Shown here: in pieces, positions 32,336-40,870 of the stretch
Numbering within the stretch: position 1 is the stretch's first letter
How the letters are laid out: each line of letters starts with the position of its first letter
Source: 2-01-FULL-39-28 sp964436165
Lineage (GTDB): Bacteria > Patescibacteriota > Minisyncoccia > 2-02-FULL-40-12 > GWA2-44-9
Reading direction: 5' to 3'
DNA: 64,000 bases
Assembly (NCBI GenBank): GCA_964436165.1
Contig: CAYTBY010000002.1
Location: 17,685-81,684, forward strand
The notes under the pieces: generated by a model
The model's database searches: none
Told to the model about the DNA's origin: nothing
What the model saw: the letters and a program-made list of their open reading frames with translations, nothing else
Made by a program: the position numbers and the translations under genes

Positions 32336-34243
32336 ATGTATATTATTGAAGTTATTCCCCTCACCAATCTCCCGCCCCAAGTACCTCAATTATTGAGCTA
32401 TTTTTTTAATAAGTCACTGCCAAGAGGTTCTATCGTTGAAATTTCTCTTAATAACAGAAAAGTTCCGGCCATAGTAATATCTGCATCGCCGCTCGAAGAT
32501 AAAAAAATAACCCTAAAAACATCAGCATTTCAACTCAAAAAAATTTCTTCAGTTTTAAGCGAAGATCCCCTCTTGACCGAGGTTCAGTTTAAAATAGCGC
32601 TTTGGCTTTCTAAAAATTACTTCGCTCCTCTCGGAATGTGCTTTAAAACAGTTTTACCGCCGTTTTTTGGCCATAAAAAATATACTTTTTCCTATCCCAA
32701 AGTCGAGCTTAAGAGCGATAAAATTCAAAAGCCGATCATGCTGATCTCCGGGGCCAAGGAAACACTGGACAATATTAAGGACGAGGTTAAAAAGTTTATT
32801 AACCAGAAAAAACAAGTACTCGTAATTGTTCCGGAGGTTTCAGTTGCTCAATATTTTTATGATTTTTTTGCTGGGTATTATGAAACCTCTTTTCTGAATA
32901 GCAAGATATCTTCCTCGAAAACCTTCGAGGAGTGGCAAAAAATATCGTCTGGAGAAACAGAAGTTATTATCGGGACTCGACAAGCGCTATGTGCCCCGTT
33001 TTCCAATCTCGGACTGATAATCATGGAGGATCCGGCCAATGAAGCTTATAAATCAGACATGACCCCGAAATATAATACCCGAGATTTGGTTTCAAAAGTA
33101 GCTGAAATATATTCCGTAAAATTACTATTCATATCGTCAATTCTAGATATCAGAAGTTTTTTGGCGGTTAAAGATGAAAAATACGATCTGGTAAACAAAA
33201 AACAGACGGATAAGCTCGGTATCGTATTAGAGAACATGCATAACGAAATAAAAAGCGGGAATTTTAGCCTTTTCAGCCGAGAACTTAAAAATGATATAGA
33301 AAAATTCGTCAGAGATAATAAAAAAATACTCCTCTTCTCTAGCCGCAAGGGCTACTCTAGCTCATTAGTCTGTGAGAATTGCGGGTTTTATTTTAAATGC
33401 CCGCAATGTTCAGTGTCTTTTAGAATATACGCATCGTCTGGGCTATTGATCTGCCATAGATGTTCGTCTGTTCAAAAAATACCCGACCATTGCCCGAACT
33501 GCCAAAGCTACAAATTAAAATCAGCCGGACTGGCCGGAAGTGAAAAAATAAGCGAAGAGCTAGAACACCTGTTTCGGCATACTGGAACTAAAAAAGACGT
33601 TTTTATATTTGATTCAAGCTCTATTAAAAATTTAAAACAAGAGTCGGAATTAATAAAAAGAATGACAGATTCAGAGTCCTTTGTCTGTATTGCCACTCAA
33701 GCTGTGTTTGGCAGAAGATTTGAGCTGAGTTTTAATTTAGTGGGCATTCCAAATATAGATGGCTTAACTACATTCCCTGACTTTAAGGCCGAAGAAGATC
33801 TTTTTCTCCAATTTGAAAAATTACTCGATTTCAAGTCTGAAAAAATTATTATTCAGACATTTGATCCGGACAATAGAATAGTCGAGTTTCTTATGAACAG
33901 AAAGTACAGAGAATTCTATGATAAAGAATTAGCGGTTAGAGAACTGTTTATGTATCCGCCTTTTGCCCGTTTAGTTAAATTATCATATCTATCCCCGGAT
34001 AAGAATAAAGCTGAGTATGAAGCTAGGATTCTCAATGAAAAACTAAAAATGGTTACAGCTCAGAAAAAACTCGAAGAGAGAATTAAAATACTTGGTCCTT
34101 CGCCGGCTTTCATAGAAAAACAGCGGGGCGTGTATGTCTATAATCTCATCCTTAAATTATCGTTAGATTTAAAGCCAGGTGAAATTATAAAATTTGTGCC
34201 GTCAAATTGGTCAATTGACGTTGATCCGAAATCGATACTTTAA
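32336..34243 (+). CDS. priA: Primosomal protein N' (PriA) with decayed helicase motifs
   Basis: 635 residues. The N-terminal 3'-DNA-binding domain (YIIEVIPLTNLPPQVPQLLSY...GSIVEISLNNRKVPAIVI) and eight zinc cysteines (CENC, CPQC, CHRC, CPNC, about 342-386) are present. The Walker A region reads MLISGAKETLDNI instead of GxTGSGKT, and the DEAH position reads LIIMEDPANEAYKSD. ATP-driven unwinding is thus unlikely; a structural role in replication restart, as reported for actinobacterial PriA, is plausible. The true upstream context is blurred by the assembly gap, but the first codon is the same in both flanking copies. Confidence 0.9.
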   Translation: MYIIEVIPLTNLPPQVPQLLSYFFNKSLPRGSIVEISLNNRKVPAIVISASPLEDKKITLKTSAFQLKKISSVLSEDPLLTEVQFKIALWLSKNYFAPLGMCFKTVLPPFFGHKKYTFSYPKVELKSDKIQKPIMLISGAKETLDNIKDEVKKFINQKKQVLVIVPEVSVAQYFYDFFAGYYETSFLNSKISSSKTFEEWQKISSGETEVIIGTRQALCAPFSNLGLIIMEDPANEAYKSDMTPKYNTRDLVSKVAEIYSVKLLFISSILDIRSFLAVKDEKYDLVNKKQTDKLGIVLENMHNEIKSGNFSLFSRELKNDIEKFVRDNKKILLFSSRKGYSSSLVCENCGFYFKCPQCSVSFRIYASSGLLICHRCSSVQKIPDHCPNCQSYKLKSAGLAGSEKISEELEHLFRHTGTKKDVFIFDSSSIKNLKQESELIKRMTDSESFVCIATQAVFGRRFELSFNLVGIPNIDGLTTFPDFKAEEDLFLQFEKLLDFKSEKIIIQTFDPDNRIVEFLMNRKYREFYDKELAVRELFMYPPFARLVKLSYLSPDKNKAEYEARILNEKLKMVTAQKKLEERIKILGPSPAFIEKQRGVYVYNLILKLSLDLKPGEIIKFVPSNWSIDVDPKSIL

Positions 34244-34260
34244 ATTTAGGACTAAAATTT

Positions 34261-34281
34261 ACAATTTACAATTTATAATTT
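34261..34281. repeat. Heptamer repeat after priA
   Basis: ACAATTT, ACAATTT, ATAATTT in tandem, continuing into AATAAATTTAT units. Confidence 0.85.
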
Positions 34282-34345
34282 ATAATAAATTTATAATAAA
34301 TCAATTTTTAAAACTATTGATACATTGAAAATTAAAACATTCAAT

Positions 34346-34373
34346 GAAAATTGAAAATTGAAAATTGAAAATT
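34346..34373. repeat. Heptamer repeat (GAAAATT) before def
   Basis: Four perfect copies of GAAAATT end two bases before the TTG start codon of def, where a ribosome binding site should be. Confidence 0.95.
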
Positions 34374-34374
34374 T

Positions 34375-34830
34375 TTGTCGGAGATAACCAAACTTCCCAA
34401 TAAAATACTTGCTAAGAAACTAGGCCAGATTAATATTGATGAGATTAAGAAGGGTTCCTACAAAGAGCTGGTTTTGGATATGAAAAAATCAATGATAGAA
34501 AATAAGGGTATTGGTTTAGCCGCCAATCAGGTCGGTCAAGATTTGAGTATTTTTGTAATTGATGAAAACCTAGCCAAAGAATCTGGCGTACCCGATGTTT
34601 TTTTTAATCCCGAGATAACCGAATATTCAAAAGACAATGATGAGATGGAAGAAGGATGCTTATCGATACCCGAATTCTATGTACCGATAAAACGAGCTAA
34701 GAAAATTAAAATTAAGTTTATTGACGAAAACAGCAGGAAACAAAAAATAAAGGCCAGAGGTTTTCTGGCGCGAGTGTTACAGCATGAAACAGATCATCTG
34801 AATGGTTTAACAATTAAAACCAGGAAGTGA
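34375..34830 (+). CDS. def: Peptide deformylase
   Basis: Removes the formyl group from new proteins. The three motifs are present: GIGLAANQVG (motif 1, about residue 45), EEGCLSIP (motif 2, the zinc Cys, about 95) and QHETDHLNG (motif 3, HExxH, about 136). 151 residues. The start must be TTG 34375, since an in-frame TGA at 34366 blocks any longer form; the heptamer repeat fills the upstream site. It pairs functionally with fmt 600 bp downstream. Confidence 0.95.
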   Translation: MSEITKLPNKILAKKLGQINIDEIKKGSYKELVLDMKKSMIENKGIGLAANQVGQDLSIFVIDENLAKESGVPDVFFNPEITEYSKDNDEMEEGCLSIPEFYVPIKRAKKIKIKFIDENSRKQKIKARGFLARVLQHETDHLNGLTIKTRK

Positions 34831-34911
34831 AAGTTAAAGATACAATAAATTGTAAGGCTAAAAGCAACTTGAACTTCTACTTCCTGGAAAAACAGGGCTG
34901 GAAAATAATAA

Positions 34912-34932
34912 GACCCGCGCTAAGCGCGGGTC
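34912..34932 (-). terminator. Terminator of the two-gene small-protein operon
   Basis: GACCCGCGC-TTA-GCGCGGGTC followed on the minus strand by TTATTATTTT. Confidence 0.85.
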
Positions 34933-34938
34933 CCGATG

Positions 34939-35097
34939 TCATTTGAAAAAAGACCAGACAATCAACCCGGCCCCTCCGGCAACTCCATAAAAGTATAAGA
35001 TGGCAAGGAAGGTTATTGATCCTAGACTTCTATTTGGATGTCTAAGGCGAGAGGCTGCTATCTGACCGATAGCAAAGGCACAAATTCCTAGTAGCAT
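34939..35097 (-). CDS. Small membrane protein, 52 aa
   Basis: The frame ATG 35097 to TGA 34939 begins MLLGICAFAIGQIAASRLRH. Two hydrophobic segments (the start, and ITFLAILYFYGVAGGAGLIVW) flank a basic loop RLRHPNR. A GGGGGG site precedes the ATG. It follows the 90-aa membrane protein gene by 20 bp and ends at a terminator, so the two form an operon. Function unknown. Confidence 0.7.
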   Translation of the reverse strand: MLLGICAFAIGQIAASRLRHPNRSLGSITFLAILYFYGVAGGAGLIVWSFFK

Positions 35098-35117
35098 CAG
35101 TATCCCCCCTTTTTTTT

Positions 35118-35390
35118 CTAATGAACCGGACTACCGGGCATCGGTGTCGGATATACCAATACCACAACACCAAGGATCAGGGTGGCGACAGCCAGTCCCA
35201 GTCCGATAATACTGATTTGGTCTACGCATGTATGGAGCCTAAGCGTCAACATTCTGCCCCGACCACCTATCATCGGAATTGGTACCAGGGTTTTTATTAA
35301 TTTACCAAACAAAATAAGACCTAGCCCAACCAAAACACTGATGAACAAATAAGTAGGATCTTCAGCTAACAAGTGAGCAAGCTTATCCAT
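35118..35390 (-). CDS. Small membrane protein, 90 aa
   Basis: Two long hydrophobic helices (YLFISVLVGLGLILFGKLIKTLV and ISIIGLGLAVATLILGVVVLVYP) are separated by a basic loop with GGRGRM. A GAGGAGG site lies before ATG 35390 and a consensus promoter upstream overlaps the fmt start region. Family not recognised. First gene of a two-gene unit with the 52-aa protein. Confidence 0.7.
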   Translation of the reverse strand: MDKLAHLLAEDPTYLFISVLVGLGLILFGKLIKTLVPIPMIGGRGRMLTLRLHTCVDQISIIGLGLAVATLILGVVVLVYPTPMPGSPVH

Positions 35391-35420
35391 CTCGACCTCC
35401 TCTTCCTCTTCGGTTTTTAT

Positions 35421-35449
35421 ATCATATCACGTATTAAATGAAAAATCAA
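35421..35449 (-). promoter_or_regulatory. Promoter of the small-protein operon, overlapping the fmt start
   Basis: On the minus strand TTGATT (35449-35444), a 17-bp spacer and TATGAT (35426-35421). The -35 lies inside the first codons of fmt on the other strand, so polymerase binding here could interfere with fmt. Confidence 0.7.
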
Positions 35450-36427
35450 GACTTCAATAAGATCCATCCGAGTACCCCCACAGACAATCTTAAAATTGTA
35501 TTTTTCGGCACATCTGAGTTTGCTGTGCCAGCCTTAGAATCTCTCTTGAACTGGGGCTATGCTGTAGCTGCCGTTGTTACCCAGCCTGAAAAACCAGTCG
35601 GAAGAGCTAGAGTAGTCGTACCGAGTCCAATAAAAAAAGTAGCTCTTGAACATAATATTCCGGTATTTGAACCGCATTCTCTAAAAAAAGATGAAGAATT
35701 TTTTAAACAATTTAAGCATTTAAAACCCGATATATGCATCGTCGCTGCATATGGCAAAATAATCCCGAGACGATATCTCGAAATATCGAAATATGGCTTT
35801 ATTAATATCCACCCCTCCCTGCTTCCAAAATACCGAGGCCCCTCCCCTATTCAAGCGACAATAATGAGTGGCAGTAATGAGACTGGCGTGACAATAATGA
35901 AAGTGGATGAGGAAATGGATCATGGGCCCATAGTAGCAATTACCAATTACCAATTACCAATTACCAAAAATTACAAAGAGATGGAAGAGGACTTGGCAAA
36001 AATTAGTGCTGAGTTACTCATAGAGACATTGCCTAAATATATTAAAGGGGAAATTAAGCCTAAAGAACAAGATCATGGCCAAGCAACTTTTACTAAATTA
36101 CTGACCCGAGAAGATGGCCGGATAAATTGGAATAAAACAGCCGAAGAAATATACAACCAGATTCGAGCCTTAAATCCCGAACCGGGCACATGGACTACTT
36201 GGCAAAATAAAATTCTAAATATCAAGTCCGCCGAAGTATCATGTTTAGATGTTGAACATCTAAACAATGGGAAGATCATGGAAATTAATGATTCTATTGC
36301 TGTTGCGACTGCAAAATGCTATTTAGTACTCAAGCAAATCCAGCTTGAAGGCGGGAAAGAAATGGATGCCAAAGCATTTCTCAATGGGCATCCTGACTTT
36401 CTTGGCTCTAGGCTGGAGCCAGCTTAG
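35438..36427 (+). CDS. fmt: Methionyl-tRNA formyltransferase
   Basis: Formylates initiator Met-tRNA using 10-formyl-THF. 329 residues: KIVFFGTSEFAVPALESL at the N-terminus, VAAYGKIIP, then INIHPSLLPKYRGPSPIQATI and MDHGPIV (catalytic Asn, His, Asp region, about 110-160), with the C-terminal OB-like domain. A heptamer repeat (AATTACC x4) encodes TNYQLPITKNY where family members have a variable helix. A 23-nt hairpin at 36243 encodes LDVEHLNN in the C-terminal domain. Confidence 0.95.
   Translation: MKNQDFNKIHPSTPTDNLKIVFFGTSEFAVPALESLLNWGYAVAAVVTQPEKPVGRARVVVPSPIKKVALEHNIPVFEPHSLKKDEEFFKQFKHLKPDICIVAAYGKIIPRRYLEISKYGFINIHPSLLPKYRGPSPIQATIMSGSNETGVTIMKVDEEMDHGPIVAITNYQLPITKNYKEMEEDLAKISAELLIETLPKYIKGEIKPKEQDHGQATFTKLLTREDGRINWNKTAEEIYNQIRALNPEPGTWTTWQNKILNIKSAEVSCLDVEHLNNGKIMEINDSIAVATAKCYLVLKQIQLEGGKEMDAKAFLNGHPDFLGSRLEPA
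35938..35965. repeat. Heptamer repeat (AATTACC) in fmt
   Basis: Four perfect copies in frame, encoding ITNYQLPIT. Confidence 0.95.
36243..36265. repeat. 23-nt hairpin of the RAYT type in fmt
   Basis: GTTTAGATG-TTGAA-CATCTAAAC: perfect 9-bp arms and the TTGAA loop, nearly identical to the hairpin at 47644 in mnmA. Confidence 0.85.
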
Positions 36428-36461
36428 CCGGCTGGACTAGGTCTTTGAAAAGGAGTTTGTC

Positions 36462-37970
36462 GTGAGCACTCAAAAAGATTCAAAATTAATCTATTTTCTT
36501 GCAGCAGCGAGAATGGTTTTTTTACCCTTGCTTGTAATTATCGGGCTGATAATTTACGTGTCATTTGCTGATGAAAAATCGCCTCCGAAGGAATTTCATG
36601 ATCTAGTTTTTCAGGAAAATTTCTTTTTTGGAACAGCTTATTCTGATTTTCAAACGGCAGGACTAGCTCCTCGATCCGATTGGGAAAATGAGTGGACTAA
36701 GTACGTCGACATCCTAAAGAAAGATTCGATAGCCAAAAAGGGGGTGGAAAGAGAACCTATATACCCCGGGGTAGCCAACGACCTCTTCAATCGCTATAAA
36801 GAAGAATTTGATATTGCCAGTGAAAACGGACTATCTCAAGTTCATAGAATATCTTTAGAATGGGCAAGGGTAGAACCGGAAAAGGGCAAATGGGACATGG
36901 GAGTGGTTGAAAAATATAAAGAGATATTCTTATACATGAAAAGCAAGGGTATTGAACCCATGATATGTCTTAATCACTTCCCTAATCCAAAATGGTTTGC
37001 TGATCTTGGCGGATGGGAAAATAACCAAGCCGAATATGATTATGAAAATTATGCCGAATTTATAGCCAAAAATATCGGTTTACCCCTTAAGGTAAAATGG
37101 TGGCTTACTTATAACGAACCTCAATTTACTATCCTTGTTCCTTACGGCAACGGTACTTGGCCGCCATTTAAAGGAGTTGACAATTTTCAGGATAAAAAAG
37201 GTTTTGCAAGAATAATGCATGTGGCTTCTAATGTTCTGGATGGCCACCGGTTGGCTTATCGAGCTATCCACCGAGTTATGGATGCTAAAACCCCAAAGAA
37301 CACCAAAGTGATGGTAAGCTTCGCTTCAGCTCCAAGTGCATTTTATCCTTACGACGAAAACTCATCTCTGGACCGACTAGCCGATAACGCTTTTAATCTC
37401 ATCTATTCTTTATCTCTGGATTCTTTCGTCGGCAACGTTGATAGAGACTTTATCGGTTTAAACTATTACGGTAGAACAAAGCTTAAACTGTACGTTTCTA
37501 TTAAAAATTACGCGCTTTCCTGGCTTACCGAAGAAAGACCATTTGCTGTCGATTGGATCACACCCGAAGAATCATCCCAGGGTCAGAGACCGAAAGAATT
37601 TTATCCGCAAGGATTATATGACCTGATAATGAAATTCAAAGATTATGGCTTGCCAATAGTGATAACCGAGAACGGTCTTAGTGATTCAGCTGATAAACAC
37701 CGGGAAGAGTTCATCGTTATTCATTTGAAAGCTATTTATGACTCTATTCGAGACGGGGCAGAGGTGATCGGCTATCAGTATTGGTCTCTGGTTGATACCT
37801 GGGAACCGGGCGATGCCAGTTTTTCCTATTTCGGTTTGATCGAAATAGACAGGAGTAAAAACTTAGAAAGAAGATTGCGGCCAAGCGCTCTGACCTACGG
37901 AGAAATAATAAGAACCAGAACTCTAAAAAAAGAACTGCTCGAAAAACATAAAGAATTACTTACCGATTAA
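36462..37970 (+). CDS. Membrane-anchored family 1 glycosidase (GH1)
   Basis: 502 residues with an N-terminal membrane helix (FLAAARMVFLPLLVIIGLIIYVSF), so the enzyme is probably displayed outside. GH1 features: FFFGTAYSDFQTAG at the start, HRISLEWARVEP, CLNHFPNPKWF, the acid/base motif WLTYNEPQF (near 222) and the nucleophile motif IVITENGLSD (near 404), then YWSLVDTWEP. It probably releases glucose or a related sugar from glycosides. The start is GTG 36462 behind AAAGGAG. It converges on the EamA/ROK operon, with which it may form a sugar-use module. Confidence 0.92.
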   Translation: MSTQKDSKLIYFLAAARMVFLPLLVIIGLIIYVSFADEKSPPKEFHDLVFQENFFFGTAYSDFQTAGLAPRSDWENEWTKYVDILKKDSIAKKGVEREPIYPGVANDLFNRYKEEFDIASENGLSQVHRISLEWARVEPEKGKWDMGVVEKYKEIFLYMKSKGIEPMICLNHFPNPKWFADLGGWENNQAEYDYENYAEFIAKNIGLPLKVKWWLTYNEPQFTILVPYGNGTWPPFKGVDNFQDKKGFARIMHVASNVLDGHRLAYRAIHRVMDAKTPKNTKVMVSFASAPSAFYPYDENSSLDRLADNAFNLIYSLSLDSFVGNVDRDFIGLNYYGRTKLKLYVSIKNYALSWLTEERPFAVDWITPEESSQGQRPKEFYPQGLYDLIMKFKDYGLPIVITENGLSDSADKHREEFIVIHLKAIYDSIRDGAEVIGYQYWSLVDTWEPGDASFSYFGLIEIDRSKNLERRLRPSALTYGEIIRTRTLKKELLEKHKELLTD

Positions 37971-37974
37971 AATT

Positions 37975-37998
37975 AAAAGAGGCTAATTAGCCTCTTTT
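37975..37998. terminator. Bidirectional terminator between GH1 and EamA genes
   Basis: AAAAGAGGCTAA/TTAGCCTCTTTT is a 24-nt perfect palindrome with A and T runs on both sides. It contains the last codons and stop of the EamA gene. Confidence 0.9.
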
Positions 37999-38846
37999 TT
38001 TATTGAAAAAAGTATCGGAACTTCTGCAAGGAGCATTATCAGACCGCCAACCAGTACATTCGATCCAAGCATTTTACCCCAGTAGAATTTATCGATGGCT
38101 ATGACTCCTAATCTATCCAGATAGCCTAGAACAGAAAAATGCTTTACGGGTATTTGAGTCATTCCCGAGAAGACCAGAACAAAGGATATGAAAAGCAGTA
38201 ATCCTGCAAAACCTATATACCCTAGTTGATTTATGGGAACTGCGAAGGAATGGCCTAGGGCCAATCCGACCACTGGCATCAGTAAAAACTGATATCCCAG
38301 TTTTGTGAAGGATGAGAAATATGGATCAACCTCTTTGACCTGTCTAGAAAATACTATTTCAAAACTATAGAATAAGGCGGATAGGAAAGCAAAATAGAAC
38401 CAGCGTTCATGTTTAATCCAATCGTTACCTATCATTATAGTAAGACCGATAACCCCGAGTGCTACACTGAGAAATGTTGCTCTATCAATTTTTTCTTTAA
38501 ATACGGGTATTATAGATACCCAAACAACAGAAAGTATTGCTGCAAAATAGTGTATCAATATAATACTTGTTACGTTGGAATCCGAATCATTTGTTGCTAA
38601 AGCCGTATAGAGAAAACTGTTATTTATTGCTGCTGATAGACCAAGCCCTGCAAGAAAAAACCTCTGCTTTTTAGAAAACTTTGGCCAAGGCTTGAGTATT
38701 AGTCTCGGGAATAAAAAGATAATACCAACTAAAGACATGAGCGCCCCCAGAACCGTTGGGGCTACAATACTTCCCGCATCTTTAATAACAAAACCGTTGA
38801 TTACAGCCCAGATCAGAACCCCGCAGATAATTTTTAAATAGCTCAC
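37983..38846 (-). CDS. EamA/DMT-family transporter
   Basis: 287 residues, about ten hydrophobic helices in two halves, the drug/metabolite transporter layout. The N-terminal repeat contains SIVAPTVLGALMSLVGIIF, the second FYFAFLSALFYSFEIVFSRQV. The substrate is not readable. It follows the ROK kinase gene by 3 bp and is surely co-transcribed, so a sugar or sugar-derived metabolite is a reasonable guess. Confidence 0.88.
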   Translation of the reverse strand: MSYLKIICGVLIWAVINGFVIKDAGSIVAPTVLGALMSLVGIIFLFPRLILKPWPKFSKKQRFFLAGLGLSAAINNSFLYTALATNDSDSNVTSIILIHYFAAILSVVWVSIIPVFKEKIDRATFLSVALGVIGLTIMIGNDWIKHERWFYFAFLSALFYSFEIVFSRQVKEVDPYFSSFTKLGYQFLLMPVVGLALGHSFAVPINQLGYIGFAGLLLFISFVLVFSGMTQIPVKHFSVLGYLDRLGVIAIDKFYWGKMLGSNVLVGGLIMLLAEVPILFSIKKEAN

Positions 38847-38849
38847 TCC

Positions 38850-39836
38850 TCACTCTCCTTTTAGCTGAAGCTGGTCGAATGCGTATTTCGCCGCTCCGAG
38901 ATTAACCGGATTTTCAAATTCTGCCAAACAAATGTTGACGCCGTTTTTCATGACGGCTATTTTATATTTGGCCGGGTTCATTATCTGATCAAGTGCTTTT
39001 TTAGTCTCGGTCAGAAGATGCTTATTTTTGCAGGCAATACCCCCGCCTAGTATTATGACCCCCGGTTGATGAACTAAGATTATGTTTCTCAGTAAAATAG
39101 CAAGATGATGAGCATACTTTTTTTGAACTTCCAGCCATTTTGGCTCGCCAGCTCCTACACCATCCCTCAGTTTGGGTGATATTGAATGCCGGTTGTTATA
39201 GGTCATGTTCGCGAAATTAACGTTAAAAACCTTGGCATAAGTATTGGCCAAACCGTTGGTGCCAAGATATGCTTCGGCACAGCCAAAACTTCCACAGTTG
39301 CATAACCGTTGATATTCTTCTGCTTCTACGGCTAAGAGAGTGTGTCCCCATTCGGGAGCCTTACCTAATCCCCGCTGAAGCACCCCGTTCACCAAACTGG
39401 CACTGCCCACGCCAGTACTAAGAGTAAGATAAACAACTGAGGCGCATCCCCGTCCAGCTCCCAGCCAATACTCACCCAATCCGGCGGCATCGGCATCGTT
39501 TAACAAAAAAACGGGTAAATTAAACGCATCTCTAAGTTTTTCCACTATTTTAAAATTCTTCACTCCCTTTAGATTGGGAGTATCTTCTATGATGCCATTA
39601 ACCGAATCTAAGGGGCCGGGACTGCCAATACTAATGCCCAAGATTTCGGAATTTTTTTCAACTTGAATAAGCGGTTTGATGTTATCTGTCAAAAGCCGGA
39701 AGAAACTGTCGTTATCCAGTTTGAGACCGATAAGGCTCCTAAAAACATTCGGGCCACGCTCACCGTTTTTATCAATAGTTTGGATCTCCACCTTACTCCC
39801 GCCAATATCTACCGTGAGAATTTGTTCTTTTGTCAT
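38850..39836 (-). CDS. ROK-family sugar kinase
   Basis: 328 residues. ATP motif LTVDIGGSKVEIQ at the start, LGISIGSPGPLD, the catalytic Asp region PVFLLNDADAAGLGEYWLGAGRG, the GTGVGSASLVNG-type loop (STGVGSASLV), the zinc site WGHTLL...CNCGSFGCAEAYLG, and IILGGGIA near the end. This is a glucokinase-like enzyme without the DNA-binding part of ROK repressors. First gene of the ROK-EamA operon, opposite the GH1 glycosidase. Confidence 0.93.
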   Translation of the reverse strand: MTKEQILTVDIGGSKVEIQTIDKNGERGPNVFRSLIGLKLDNDSFFRLLTDNIKPLIQVEKNSEILGISIGSPGPLDSVNGIIEDTPNLKGVKNFKIVEKLRDAFNLPVFLLNDADAAGLGEYWLGAGRGCASVVYLTLSTGVGSASLVNGVLQRGLGKAPEWGHTLLAVEAEEYQRLCNCGSFGCAEAYLGTNGLANTYAKVFNVNFANMTYNNRHSISPKLRDGVGAGEPKWLEVQKKYAHHLAILLRNIILVHQPGVIILGGGIACKNKHLLTETKKALDQIMNPAKYKIAVMKNGVNICLAEFENPVNLGAAKYAFDQLQLKGE

Positions 39837-39886
39837 GTCTTTATTTTACCTTTCAAAGAACTAAAGGTCTAGACTACTTTACCACT

Positions 39887-39918
39887 ATAAAGGGCACCTT
39901 TGCAAAGGTGCCCTTTAT
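39887..39918. repeat. Perfect 32-nt palindrome
   Basis: 16-bp arms with no loop, centred on TTTGCAAA, with GGGCACC/GGTGCCC. Intergenic, upstream of the ROK gene. Confidence 0.9.
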
Positions 39919-39934
39919 GATTTTGAAAGTTTCT

Positions 39935-39970
39935 AGTCACATATTAACACGATCGTGTTAATATGTGACT
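39935..39970. repeat. Perfect 36-nt palindrome
   Basis: 18-bp arms with no loop, centred on CACGATCGTG. It ends five bases from the stop of the 39975 gene. Confidence 0.9.
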
Positions 39971-39974
39971 TTTG

Positions 39975-40793
39975 TTAAAAGATTATCGGTTCACCGTCCG
40001 GATACTCATCAAATTCTATTTGGTTAACTGGGGCGATCTCTGACTCTTTGAGATTCATTCTTTTGACCGTTACCGGAGTCAGGTAGCGTTTTATACCGCC
40101 GGTTATTTGATATACTTCACGATTTATCTCCGGTCTCTCGACGAAAATAAATTGATTTCGGGGATAGTAGTTAAACTCTTTCTGATTTATTACAATTACA
40201 TCTTCTTTTCTGTCGCCATAAGAGTAGAAAACTTTATCATTTAATATTGGCCTCAACATTCCGCCCTCGGTCAGGTAATATATGATCGGATTTTTTTCTT
40301 CTTCTAAACTCTCAACCGTAAAAAGCCGAGCCGTAGGATATTGAGCCAATTCAGCAAGAGTTACTTTTTGAATCATATTGGCAGTAAAACCATAGCTATA
40401 GAAAATTTCAGTAGTTGGGATCGAGTGTTTCATGCCGTTGATTATTCTATAAACTTCTTCTTGGCCCTCGACATTAACTATGGTTAAGACCGGATCGCCG
40501 GCTAAATTTTCCGAACTGCCGAATAAACCGCTTAATGAAAATAAGCCCATGGATTGACTTTGCTGGCCCGAACCAGATGAACCGCCTGAACCGGATTGGG
40601 TGCTTAAATCACATCCCAAACCGGCAGAACAAACAGTATTTCCAGCCAAAGCCGCCCCAAAAGAACCTTGAGCTTGTTTATTTTGAGCGGTGCTAGGCGC
40701 TAAAGGCAAAAGAAACAAGGCCAAAATAATAGCTCCGATAAGCAGAAAAATGACTACGTATTTAATTGGGTTTACTGAAGATTCTTCGTACAT
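39975..40793 (-). CDS. Membrane-anchored surface protein with three repeats
   Basis: 272 residues. One N-terminal membrane helix (YVVIFLLIGAIILALFLLPLA), a Ser/Gly/Gln-rich linker (about 60-85), then three 45-50-residue repeats starting VYRIINGMKHSIP, IYYLTEGGMLRPI and VYQITGGIKRYLT, each running through an aromatic FYSYG-like part to an E(L/F)xxYP ending. Similar repeats occur in other exported CPR proteins and probably make small beta-rich domains outside the cell. Binding partner unknown. There is a divergent promoter region with the metal ABC genes. Confidence 0.75.
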   Translation of the reverse strand: MYEESSVNPIKYVVIFLLIGAIILALFLLPLAPSTAQNKQAQGSFGAALAGNTVCSAGLGCDLSTQSGSGGSSGSGQQSQSMGLFSLSGLFGSSENLAGDPVLTIVNVEGQEEVYRIINGMKHSIPTTEIFYSYGFTANMIQKVTLAELAQYPTARLFTVESLEEEKNPIIYYLTEGGMLRPILNDKVFYSYGDRKEDVIVINQKEFNYYPRNQFIFVERPEINREVYQITGGIKRYLTPVTVKRMNLKESEIAPVNQIEFDEYPDGEPIIF

Positions 40794-40856
40794 GTCTATA
40801 TTTTAACATACTTAAAGTTAAAAGTCAATCTTATTAGTCCGTAATCGAAATGATAT

Positions 40857-40862
40857 TATAAT
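40857..40862 (+). promoter_or_regulatory. -10 box before the ABC ATPase gene
   Basis: A perfect TATAAT ends eight bases before ATG 40871, with no ribosome binding site between. Confidence 0.45.
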
Positions 40863-40870
40863 AAGACGTT

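Noticed and set aside
32148..32396. Frames running through the N gap
   Set aside because: They contain undefined residues and arise from the duplicated contig ends around the gap.
39975..40793. Low-complexity Ser/Gly linker as a mobile repeat
   Set aside because: The DNA is not palindromic or tandemly repeated; it is an ordinary flexible linker of a surface protein.
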